Source: Clostridia bacterium
Lineage (GTDB): Bacteria > Bacillota > Clostridia > Christensenellales > Borkfalkiaceae
DNA: 17,869 bases
Direction of reading: 5' to 3'
Assembly: GCA_900767885.1 (NCBI GenBank)
Contig: CAAGAU010000035.1
Span: 1 to 17,869 of the forward strand
The notes under the pieces are model-generated. The model worked only from the letters and a program-made list of their open reading frames with translations, did not search any database and had not been told where the DNA came from. Within the stretch, counting starts at the first letter, position 1, and every line of letters starts with the position of its first letter. Made by a program: the position numbers and the translations under genes. Positions 7,708 through 14,600 of the stretch are shown piece after piece.

Positions 7708-8954
7708 AAACTTACGACGTAGCAGTAATAGGCGGCGGTCCTGCGGGACTTGCCGCGGCGATCGCCGCTTACGACGCGGGCGCAAAAGAAGTAATTATAT
7801 TCGAGCGCGAAAACCGCGCGGGCGGTATACTCAATCAATGTATTCACAACGGCTTCGGTCTTACTCGTTTCAAAGAGAGTTTAACCGGTTCCGAATATGC
7901 CGCGAGATTTATTGAAGAAGTCGATAAACGCGCTATAAAGGTACTTACCGAAACCACGGTGTTGTCGCTTTCCTCGGATAAAATCATAACTGCGATAAGT
8001 CCCGAAGAGGGAGTATTCTCCGTTAAAGCAAAGGCGGTTATTCTCTGCACGGGTTGCAGAGAGAGAAGTCGCGGCGCGCTCAATATAGCGGGGTCGCGCC
8101 CCGCGGGCATTTACAGCGCGGGTACGGCGCAGAAGTACGCCAATATCAAAGGTTACCTCGTCGGTAAAAACGTGGTAATTTTAGGCTCGGGCGACATAGG
8201 GCTTATCATGGCGCGCCGTATGACGCTTGAAGGCGCAAAAGTCCACGCCGTTTGCGAACTTATGCCGTATTCGAGCGGACTTAAACGCAATATCGTTCAA
8301 TGTCTCGACGACTTCGGCATTCCGCTTTATTTAAGCCACACCATCACAAAAATCGAAGGCAACGGCAGGGTTACGGGCGTAGAAGTCAGCGCGGTTGACG
8401 AAAACAAACGCCCGATAAAGGGCAGCGAAATGCACTTCGACTGCGATACGGTGCTTTTCTCGGTCGGACTTATACCCGAAAACGAAATAGCGGAAGGCGC
8501 GGGCGTGGAGTTGTCGCCCCGTACCAAGGGCGCGGCTGTATATCAGACCCGCGAAACGAGCGTGAGCGGCGTGTTCGCCTGCGGTAACGCTTTGCAGGTG
8601 CATGATCTCGTGGACTTCGTTTCCGAGGAATCCGAAATAGCGGGTAAGTACGCCGCCGAATACGCTTTGCACGGCGAAAAGCGCGGCGAAACCGTTACGG
8701 TTGAAAACGGCGAAAAAATAGGTTACGTTTTGCCGCAAAAGATAGACAAATCGGTTAAAGGCGACGTAAAACTGTTTATGCGCGTTACGGGCGTTTATAA
8801 AAACTGCGCGTTAAAGGTTACCTGCGGCGATAAAGAGATAATCAGAATCAAAAAACGAGTGGTTGCTCCCGGCGAAATGGAAAAAATTACGCTTACGGAA
8901 CAAAAATTAGCCGAATGTACTGGTAAAATCGTCGTTTCTCTGGAGGTTGAATAA
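7704..8954 (+). CDS. NAD(P)/FAD-dependent oxidoreductase (partner of GlpA-like protein)
   Basis: Two-dinucleotide-fold flavoprotein of the thioredoxin-reductase-like superfamily. The FAD fold is at residues 5-35 (VAVIGGGPAGLAAA) and the NAD(P) fold at about 156-171 (VVILGSGDIGLIMARR). The signature GGILNQCIHNGFGL near residue 46 and the TGCRERSRGA stretch are characteristic of the oxidoreductase that sits between GlpA-like and DUF1667 genes in Clostridia. It probably transfers electrons between the GlpA-like dehydrogenase and NAD(P) or another carrier. The first ATG overlaps the upstream stop (ATGA), and the stop overlaps the next start (TAATG), so all three genes are probably translated in a coupled way as a complex. 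It is sometimes labelled GlpB by position, but that name is not justified by sequence. Confidence 0.87.
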   Translation: MKTYDVAVIGGGPAGLAAAIAAYDAGAKEVIIFERENRAGGILNQCIHNGFGLTRFKESLTGSEYAARFIEEVDKRAIKVLTETTVLSLSSDKIITAISPEEGVFSVKAKAVILCTGCRERSRGALNIAGSRPAGIYSAGTAQKYANIKGYLVGKNVVILGSGDIGLIMARRMTLEGAKVHAVCELMPYSSGLKRNIVQCLDDFGIPLYLSHTITKIEGNGRVTGVEVSAVDENKRPIKGSEMHFDCDTVLFSVGLIPENEIAEGAGVELSPRTKGAAVYQTRETSVSGVFACGNALQVHDLVDFVSEESEIAGKYAAEYALHGEKRGETVTVENGEKIGYVLPQKIDKSVKGDVKLFMRVTGVYKNCALKVTCGDKEIIRIKKRVVAPGEMEKITLTEQKLAECTGKIVVSLEVE

Positions 8955-9301
8955 TGAAAACCGTTAATTTAACTTGCGTAGAATGTCCTATGGGGTGTCA
9001 GATCGAAGTCGATCTCGAATATGATAAAGTAATTGCCGTGCGCGGTAATTCCTGTCCGCGCGGTAAGGCTTACGCCGAAAACGAGGTCGTTTGCCCGAGA
9101 AGAGTGCTTACTACCACCGTAAAGACCGAAAACGGCGAACCTATCTCTGTAAAGACGGATAAACCCGTTAAAAAGTCGGAAATTTTCGACGTTATGAAAA
9201 AAATAAATTCGGTAACGGCAGTAACGCCCGTAAAAATAGGCGACGTTATCATAAAAAACGTTACCGAGGATATTAACGTAATAGCGACTTGCAATAAATG
9301 A
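8954..9301 (+). CDS. DUF1667 family protein, cysteine-containing redox partner
   Basis: Small 115-residue protein of the DUF1667 family, regularly the third gene behind GlpA-like and FAD/NAD oxidoreductases. The N-terminus has C8, C11 and C15 (CVECPMGC), then C34 in SCPRGKAY and C47 in VCPRR. This spacing suggests an iron-sulfur cluster or metal site, comparable to the first cluster domain of molybdopterin oxidoreductases. It may be an electron-transfer subunit of the module; this is inferred from cysteines and context, not known for the family. The ribosome-binding site TGGAGG (8941-8946) lies inside the previous gene, and the start overlaps that gene's stop by one base. The 3' end overlaps the next start codon. 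Confidence 0.88.
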   Translation: MKTVNLTCVECPMGCQIEVDLEYDKVIAVRGNSCPRGKAYAENEVVCPRRVLTTTVKTENGEPISVKTDKPVKKSEIFDVMKKINSVTAVTPVKIGDVIIKNVTEDINVIATCNK

Positions 9302-10170
9302 TTGATTTAAAAGGTATAAACGAAAAATATTTATCCGCCGAAGATTTCCTTGCGGCGGATAAAGAATATATCGCAAAATTATCGGCGATAAAAGACGAGA
9401 TCGAAAAAAACGCGGATTCTCGTCCCGTAACGCTGCTTTCGGGCCCGTCGGGGTCGGGTAAAACGACTACCGCAAAAATGCTCGAAAAAATGCTTGACGA
9501 CGAGGGATACGAAACGCACGTTATCTCGCTCGACGATTATTTCAAAACCATGAAAGCGGGCGAGGTTGTGGATTTCGAGTCGCCCGAGCGTATTGACGGC
9601 GAACTTTTATCTTCGCATATAGAGCGATTAACGCGTAGCGAAGAGATTTTTGTTCCGTCTTTCGACTTTGTGGGTACTCGTCGGACGGATAAGTACACGC
9701 GCCTTAAACGCGGCGAAAAAGAGATAGTTATTTTCGAGGGAATCCACGCGCTTAACCCCTCGGTCGTAAACTGCGATAAAATAAGCGTAAACAAAATTTT
9801 CGTCAGCGTGCAGACTTCCGTCGGTTTTAACGATAAAGTTTTTCCGCCCGAACTTATAAGGCTTTTAAGGCGGATCGCACGCGACAGACTGTATCGCGGC
9901 AGGAGCGCGGCGGATACTATCGCTCATTTTAAAAGCGTTACGGACGGCGAGGCAAAATACGTTTATCCTTTTGCAAAAAACGCCGATTTTACGGTAAATT
10001 CGTTTATTCCCTACGAGCCTAAAGTTTTCAAAACCGCGTTAGGCGAGGAAATAGAAAAAATAAGCGGCGAAAATCAAATCGCCGCCGACCTCAACGACTT
10101 TTTGAGTAACGTAAAAGGAACGGACCTGAACTTTGTTCCCGCCCGTTCCCTTATACGCGAATTTATCTGA
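9298..10170 (+). CDS. Uridine kinase-like / phosphoribulokinase-family P-loop kinase
   Basis: P-loop kinase of the uridine kinase/phosphoribulokinase/pantothenate kinase family. The Walker A motif GPSGSGKTT is at residues 49-57 with K55. HVISLDDYF follows with the base-binding acidic pair, FEGIHALNP is the Walker-B-like strand, and the arginine-rich lid RLLRRIARDRLYRGRS lies near residue 190-205. It would phosphorylate a nucleoside or similar small molecule using ATP. At 290 residues it lacks the N-terminal TGS/threonyl-tRNA-synthetase-like domain of the longer clostridial nucleoside kinases. The start is coupled to the DUF1667 gene through a 4-base overlap. It converges on the next, minus-strand gene with only 8 bases between stops and no clear terminator. 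Confidence 0.85.
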   Translation: MIDLKGINEKYLSAEDFLAADKEYIAKLSAIKDEIEKNADSRPVTLLSGPSGSGKTTTAKMLEKMLDDEGYETHVISLDDYFKTMKAGEVVDFESPERIDGELLSSHIERLTRSEEIFVPSFDFVGTRRTDKYTRLKRGEKEIVIFEGIHALNPSVVNCDKISVNKIFVSVQTSVGFNDKVFPPELIRLLRRIARDRLYRGRSAADTIAHFKSVTDGEAKYVYPFAKNADFTVNSFIPYEPKVFKTALGEEIEKISGENQIAADLNDFLSNVKGTDLNFVPARSLIREFI

Positions 10171-10178
10171 TAATCGGG

Positions 10179-10361
10179 TTATTCGCCGAGTTCTTCGTAC
10201 TCGTCAGACTTGCCGTTACCTTTTTTTGCCATTTCGGTAACTTTCGTCTTTATCTGTTCCTGCCCCTCTTTAACGAGTTTTCTCGCTTTATAGGAGTTGG
10301 CTACGACGAGCGCGCCCGCGGTCAAACCTAAAATCATACCGCAAAAAAATCCTTTTTCCAT
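10179..10361 (-). CDS. Small YtxH-like membrane protein
   Basis: 60-residue protein read on the minus strand. The start is set by a strong AAGGAGG site (plus coordinates 10367-10373), five bases before the ATG at 10359-10361; longer upstream readings have no such site. Residues 4-22 (GFFCGMILGLTAGALVVAN) form one hydrophobic glycine-rich segment, followed by a basic, charged helix (SYKARKLVKEGQEQIKTKV) and an acidic tail. This is the shape of YtxH/gas-vesicle-protein-like small envelope proteins, whose role is unclear. It stands alone between two plus-strand units and has its own 5' hairpin. Confidence 0.72.
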   Translation of the reverse strand: MEKGFFCGMILGLTAGALVVANSYKARKLVKEGQEQIKTKVTEMAKKGNGKSDEYEELGE

Positions 10362-10372
10362 ACTTTCCTCCT

Positions 10373-10414
10373 TAGCCACAGGTGATTCCGTTTGAATGCA
10401 ATCCCCTATGGCTA
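10373..10414 (-). promoter_or_regulatory. 5'-leader hairpin abutting the ribosome-binding site of the YtxH-like gene
   Basis: On the minus strand TAGCCATAGG pairs with CCTGTGGCTA (10 bp, one G-U). A 1x1 mismatch follows, then a GATT/AATC inner stem and a 12-nt loop. The base of the stem touches the AAGGAGG site at 10367-10373. There is no T-run, so it is not a terminator. It could shield or expose the ribosome-binding site, or protect the mRNA 5' region. It matches no riboswitch class I can recall. Confidence 0.45.
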
Positions 10415-10465
10415 TCGGTAGTATGTGCAAAACCGACGAAATTACTCGGAAAGACTTTAAATCAG

Positions 10466-10494
10466 TTGTAAATAAACTTAAAAAATGGTATAAT
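10466..10494 (+). promoter_or_regulatory. ruvX promoter giving a near-leaderless transcript
   Basis: The -35 box TTGTAA (10466-10471) and perfect -10 box TATAAT (10489-10494) are 17 bases apart. Transcription should start at about 10501-10503, only two to four bases before the ruvX ATG at 10505, leaving no room for a ribosome-binding site. Confidence 0.72.
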
Positions 10495-10504
10495 TCATTC
10501 GGAT

Positions 10505-10918
10505 ATGGGCAAAATAATCGCATTCGATATAGGTGATAAAAGGATCGGCGTGGCGTATACCGATCCGCTCGGAATAATGGCGTTGCCGTCGGTTACTTAC
10601 TGGCGCAAGGGTTTTGAGACCGATTTGCAGAATCTCGTTAAAATTGCGGAAGATCAGAACGCCGAAACCATAGTGTGCGGACTTCCGCTCAATTTCGACG
10701 GTTCGGAGAGCGAACAAACGCAAAAAACACGGGAGTTTATCGAGGGGCTTAAACGCTATGCTAAAGTGCCCGTAGTTACCGCAGACGAACGCTTTTCCAC
10801 TTTGCAGGCGCGCCGACTTTTAATCGAGGCGGATATGCGCCGCGAAAAACGTAAAAACGTTATCGACAGCGTTGCGGCTTCGTATATATTAGAGGACTAT
10901 TTAAGGAAAAATCAATGA
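10505..10918 (+). CDS. ruvX: Putative pre-16S rRNA nuclease / Holliday junction resolvase RuvX (YqgF family)
   Basis: RNase H-fold nuclease of the YqgF family, implicated in 5'-end maturation of 16S rRNA and originally predicted to resolve Holliday junctions. The N-terminus IIAFDIGDKRIGVA carries the first acidic residue D8. VCGLPLNFDGSES, the TADERFST motif (D94, E95) and VIDSVAA with D121 complete the expected acidic set. The 137 residues match the family (about 138). The start is unambiguous from the conserved N-terminus, yet no Shine-Dalgarno sequence precedes it. It is followed by DUF1292 with a 4-base overlap, as in the Bacillus yrrK-yrzB pair; the usual upstream IreB gene is absent here. 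Confidence 0.93.
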   Translation: MGKIIAFDIGDKRIGVAYTDPLGIMALPSVTYWRKGFETDLQNLVKIAEDQNAETIVCGLPLNFDGSESEQTQKTREFIEGLKRYAKVPVVTADERFSTLQARRLLIEADMRREKRKNVIDSVAASYILEDYLRKNQ

Positions 10919-11301
10919 ACGAAATCGTTAAAGACCTCGGCGACGGCGCCGTGGCTTATACCGCCGAAAGCGGCGAAGTTATAAAGTTTTTTCACGTCGG
11001 CACTATTACTTGTGGCGGCAAGTGGTACGCGTTTTTTCAACCGAGAGAGAAACTCGACGGAATAGACCCCGACGAACTGCTCATTTACGAAATTCGCGGC
11101 GAGGGTAAAAATGAAGAACTTTTACCCGTTACCGACGAGCAGACGATTGAGCGGGTTTATGCCGCGTTCATAAAGGAACTCGAGGACGAGGACGACGGCG
11201 ATAACGGCGAAAGTCAAAGCGGTTGCGGCGGTTGTTGCGGCTGTGCGACAAAACGCGAAACGTGCGGCTCTTCTACCGTTTGCGGCAAATGTAAAAAGTA
11301 A
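10915..11301 (+). CDS. DUF1292 family protein with cysteine-rich C-terminal tail
   Basis: Small DUF1292 (YrzB-like) protein of unknown function. Residues 1-90 form the family domain: an acidic, soluble beta-rich region in which the FFHVGTI and WYAFFQPRE segments mark the strands. An acidic linker (EDEDDGDNGE) leads to a tail with seven cysteines in about 25 residues (CGGCCGC, then C, C and CGKC). Such a tail could bind zinc or iron-sulfur, or form disulfides; no function can be assigned. Start ATG overlaps the ruvX stop (ATGA), so it is translationally coupled to ruvX. It ends 7 bases before a strong terminator. Confidence 0.85.
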   Translation: MNEIVKDLGDGAVAYTAESGEVIKFFHVGTITCGGKWYAFFQPREKLDGIDPDELLIYEIRGEGKNEELLPVTDEQTIERVYAAFIKELEDEDDGDNGESQSGCGGCCGCATKRETCGSSTVCGKCKK

Positions 11302-11308
11302 AAAATAT

Positions 11309-11347
11309 CTCGGGGCGAAAGTCATTCGCCTTTCGCCCCGAGTTTTT
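11309..11347 (+). terminator. Rho-independent terminator of the ruvX-DUF1292 operon
   Basis: A perfect 13-bp stem (CTCGGGGCGAAAG with CTTTCGCCCCGAG, 11309-11321 and 11330-11342) has an 8-nt loop and is followed by TTTTT. The opposite strand also has a T-run on its far side (plus AAAAAATAT before the stem), so it may work in both directions and stop any read-through from the tracrRNA gene. Confidence 0.92.
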
Positions 11348-11362
11348 ACATAGCATAAAATA

Positions 11363-11382
11363 TATGACAAACGGGTGTCATA
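11363..11382. promoter_or_regulatory. Inverted repeat, possible operator upstream of cas9 promoter
   Basis: TATGACA (11363-11369) and TGTCATA (11376-11382) form a perfect 7-bp inverted repeat around six bases. It ends 38 bases upstream of the cas9 -35 box and is not followed by a T-run. The size and symmetry suit a dimeric transcription factor, but the regulator is unknown. Confidence 0.35.
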
Positions 11383-11420
11383 GTTTAAAAATTTCACAAA
11401 CTATTTTTTTTGCTTTTCAC

Positions 11421-11450
11421 TTTACACATGCGCATGATATATGTTAAAAT
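11421..11450 (+). promoter_or_regulatory. Probable cas operon promoter (extended -10)
   Basis: TTTACA (11421-11426) and TAAAAT (11445-11450) are 18 bases apart, and TG at 11442-11443 gives an extended -10. The spacer contains the perfect 10-base palindrome CATGCGCATG (11427-11436), a possible repressor site. Transcription from about 11457 would read across the whole tracrRNA gene in antisense before reaching cas9, giving a leader of about 170 nt. A weaker alternative (TTGTAC 11573-11578 with AAGAAT 11597-11602) cannot be excluded. Confidence 0.55.
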
Positions 11451-11482
11451 AGATAAAAGGCAACGAAGTAATTTTCGGCACG

Positions 11483-11508
11483 AAAAAACTCTACCGAAAT
11501 AGGTAGAG
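11483..11508 (-). terminator. tracrRNA rho-independent terminator
   Basis: On the minus strand CTCTACC-TATTTC-GGTAGAG is a 7-bp stem followed directly by TTTTTT (plus A-run 11483-11488). Read on the plus strand the stem is followed by CAAATACG, so it should not stop the cas9 transcript. Confidence 0.85.
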
Positions 11509-11576
11509 CAAATACGTTCGCCAATGCGAAAAAGTGATCAGACAAAGTTTTATTTGAACTCGCTTTGTTATTTTGT
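11483..11576 (-). ncRNA. tracrRNA of the type II-A system
   Basis: Minus-strand RNA of about 94 nt. It opens with the anti-repeat ACAAAATAACAAAGC, which pairs with the middle of the CRISPR repeat. A four-base bulge (GAGU, opposite GA of the repeat) follows, then the lower stem UCAAA pairing with UUUGA of the repeat. This is the same arrangement as S. pyogenes crRNA:tracrRNA. The next segment, AAUAAAACUUUGUCUGAUCA, resembles the S. pyogenes nexus region. A hairpin UUCGC-AUUG-GCGAA (11517-11530) and a terminator hairpin CUCUACC/GGUAGAG (11489-11508) with six U residues (11483-11488) complete it. It is required for crRNA maturation by RNase III and for Cas9 activity. Both ends are inferred from the promoter and terminator. 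Confidence 0.88.
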
Positions 11577-11582
11577 ACCTTA

Positions 11583-11611
11583 ATTATAACTCTAAAAAGA
11601 ATAAATGTCAA
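11583..11611 (-). promoter_or_regulatory. Perfect-consensus promoter of tracrRNA
   Basis: On the minus strand TTGACA (11611-11606) and TATAAT (11588-11583) match the sigma-70/sigma-A consensus at all twelve positions with a 17-base spacer. Initiation is expected at about 11576, directly at the first base of the anti-repeat. The -35 box overlaps the weak cas9 ribosome-binding site (AAGGGA, 11610-11615), so polymerase bound here would sit on the cas9 translation-start region. Confidence 0.9.
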
Positions 11612-11626
11612 GGGAAAAACGTAATT

Positions 11627-14600
11627 ATGGAAAAATTTTATTTAGGTCTGGATATAGGCTCCAATTCGGTCGGTACTGCATGTACGGACGAGAATTACAA
11701 TTTGTTACGCGTTAAAGGTAAAGATTGTTGGTCGGTAAGACTTTTCGAGGAGAGTGCAACCGCCGAAAAGCGCAGAGGGTTCAGAACGGGGCGCAGAAGA
11801 AACGAAAGAAGAAAGCAACGTATAGGTTGGTTGCAGGCTTTATTTGCGCCGTTTATAGAAGATAAAACGTTTTTTATCAGGCTCAATAACAGTCAATTTT
11901 TCCCCGAGGACAAAGACGAAATACTCGGCGGCGATAAAAATAATCTGTTTGGCGGCATTTACGATGATAAAGCCTTTCACGCGGAATTTCCTACCGTATA
12001 CCATTTACGCGAACGGCTTATTACGGAAGGCAGAGCAGATTTGCGCCTGTACTACCTTGCGCTGCATCATATAATCAAGTATCGCGGGCATTTTTTATTC
12101 GACGGCGGTTTGGACGAAGTAAGAGATTTGGGGCGTTTGTTGGAAGAATTAAACTCGGTTGCATCGGATTTGTACGATGACGCTCCGCAATTCGACAAAA
12201 CTAAAGCCGATGAGTGTAAAGCCTTACTTTTAAACGTTTCCGTCGGCGCTAAAGATAAGTTGAATTCGCTTGAAAAATTATTCGGTACAGAAGATAAAGT
12301 CGGTAAGGAGATTTTAAAAAGTTTTGCGGGATTTAAAATCTCGCCGTCCGTACTTTTCGGCGAAGAATATAAAAACGAAAAAAGTTTCTCGTTTAAAGAT
12401 ATGAATGACGAGGCTTTTGAAGCGTTAAGAAACGAATATGCCGATAATTTTGCTTTACTCGAAAAAATGCGCGCTATATACGGATTTGTTACTTTTGAAA
12501 AAATTCTTGCCGGGCATACTGGTATATCCTCGGCAATGATTGCCGTATACGAAAAGCATAAAGCCGACTTAAAAAGACTTAAAAAGTTTATTCGCTCGGA
12601 GCGTCCCGACGACTATTCTGCCATATTCAGAAAAACCGACCAAAAAGCAAATTATGTAAATTATATAGGTTATACGAGTAAAGGCGGCGTTAAAACGACC
12701 GTTGCAAAATGCAAAGACGAAGAGTTTTACGCTTATCTGAAAAAATACCTGAACGGATTAACGAGCGTTAAAGATGAAAATACGCTTAAAATCATTCTTG
12801 AAGAAGTAGAAAATCAAACCTTCCTGCCTAAAATATTACATAGCGACAACGGACTTTTTCCGCGTCAGGTAAACCAGGCGGAATTAGTAAAAATCGTTGA
12901 AGGAATGGTAAAATTCCACCCGGAAACAAAACCTGTTGCCGACCGGATTTTGCCGTTGTTCCTTTTCAGAGTGCCATATTTCGTAGGTCCGTTGACGGGT
13001 AAAAATTCGTGGGTGGTAAGAAAAAACGAGAAAATAACCCCTTGGAATTTTGACGAAGTAGTCGATTTGGCGGCGAGTAACGAAGAGTTTATGCGTAGAA
13101 TGACTAACAAATGCAGTTATCTTCGCGGAGAGGACGTATTGCCGAAAAACTCGGTAATATACCAAAAATTCGACGTGCTTAATCAACTTAATAAATTAAA
13201 AGTCAACGATTGCCCCGTTTCGGTAGAAATCAAAAAGAAGATTTTTGACGAACTGTTTCTGGTTTTTCCGAAAGTTTCGGATAAAAGAATAAAAGATTTA
13301 CTCGTCCGCGAGGGAATACTTTCTTTTGCCGAGGCAAAAGACGCGACTCTTACGGGCAAGGACGGAGAGTTTAAAGCGTCCATGTCGGCGTATGTGCGAT
13401 TAAAGAAAATTCTCGGTGAGTTCGTAGACAAAGATTACGCCGAAAACGGCGGCGTTTGCGAGAATATAATTCTGTGGCACACACTTAATGCCGATAAAAA
13501 AATCGTTGAAAATCTCATCTTGAAAAATTACGGAAATATCCCCGTAATTAAAGAAAATATAAAGCAATTAAAAGGACTTACGTTCAACGAATTCGGTAGA
13601 TTATCCCAAAAGTTTTTAACGGGTATTCGCGCCGTGGATAAGCGCACGGGCGAACTTGTAACCGTTATTGAAGTATTATACGAAACGAACGAGAATTTAA
13701 GCGACATACTATTTAACAAAAACTACGATTTCGGCAATCGGATAGCCGAAGAAAACGGCGAAACGAGCAGTGAAGTAACTTACGCCGATATAGAGGATTT
13801 GTACGTTTCGCCGTCCGTTCGTCGCGGAATATGGCAGTCGCTCGTTATTGCGGACGAGTACGTAAACGCAATAGGCAAAACTCCCGATAAAATTTTTATA
13901 GAGGTAACGCGCGAAGATGGTAAAAAGGGCGACGAAGGAAGAAAGGTTTCGCGAAAAAAGCAGTTGCTCGAAAAATATAAAACGTTGGGCGAGGCTTACG
14001 CGGACGTTATAGCCGAACTCGGCGACGAAAAATACGACGATTTTAAATTAAGACAAGAACGCCTCTACTTATATTTTCGTCAGTTAGGCAGGTGTATGTA
14101 TACGGGGGAAAGGATAGACTTATCTAATCTTAATTCCGACTTGTACGACGTGGACCATATTTTGCCGAGAACGTTTATAAAGGACGACAGTTTAGATAAT
14201 AAGGTGCTTGTTTTGCGTAGAGCGAACGCAAAAAAATCGGACGCTTATCCTTTGCCGAAAGAATTTTCTGATCAGAATGGATTTTGGAAGGTTTTACTCG
14301 ATAAACGCCTTATATCGCGAACTACTTACGAACGACTTACGAGAAAAGACCCGCTTTCCGAAGAAGATTTCAATTATTTTATAAACAGGCAAAAGACCGT
14401 TACAGACCAGACCGTTAAAGCGGTTGCGGAACTTATGAAGAGAAAATTCCCCGACGCCAAAATCGTTTACAGCAAAGCCAAAAACGTAAGCGACTTTAAA
14501 CATAAGTTCGATATTTTCAAGTGCAGGGAAACCAACGATTTACACCACGCAAGGGACGCGTATTTAAACGTGGTAGTAGGTAACGTATACGACACAGTGT

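Noticed and set aside
10157..10186. Terminator between the kinase gene and the YtxH-like gene
   Set aside because: GCGAAT/ATTCGC is only a 6-bp stem with an 18-nt loop, lies in coding sequence and has no T-run.
10362..10504. A known riboswitch in the region between the YtxH-like gene and ruvX
   Set aside because: I compared the minus-strand leader with ZTP, fluoride, manganese, c-di-GMP, SRP and other classes I remember and saw no shared core; only an unassigned hairpin remains.
11573..11626. N-terminal extension of Cas9 from a TTG at 11573
   Set aside because: The extension would be translated from the tracrRNA anti-repeat and promoter, and Cas9 proteins begin just before the RuvC-I motif as at ATG 11627.
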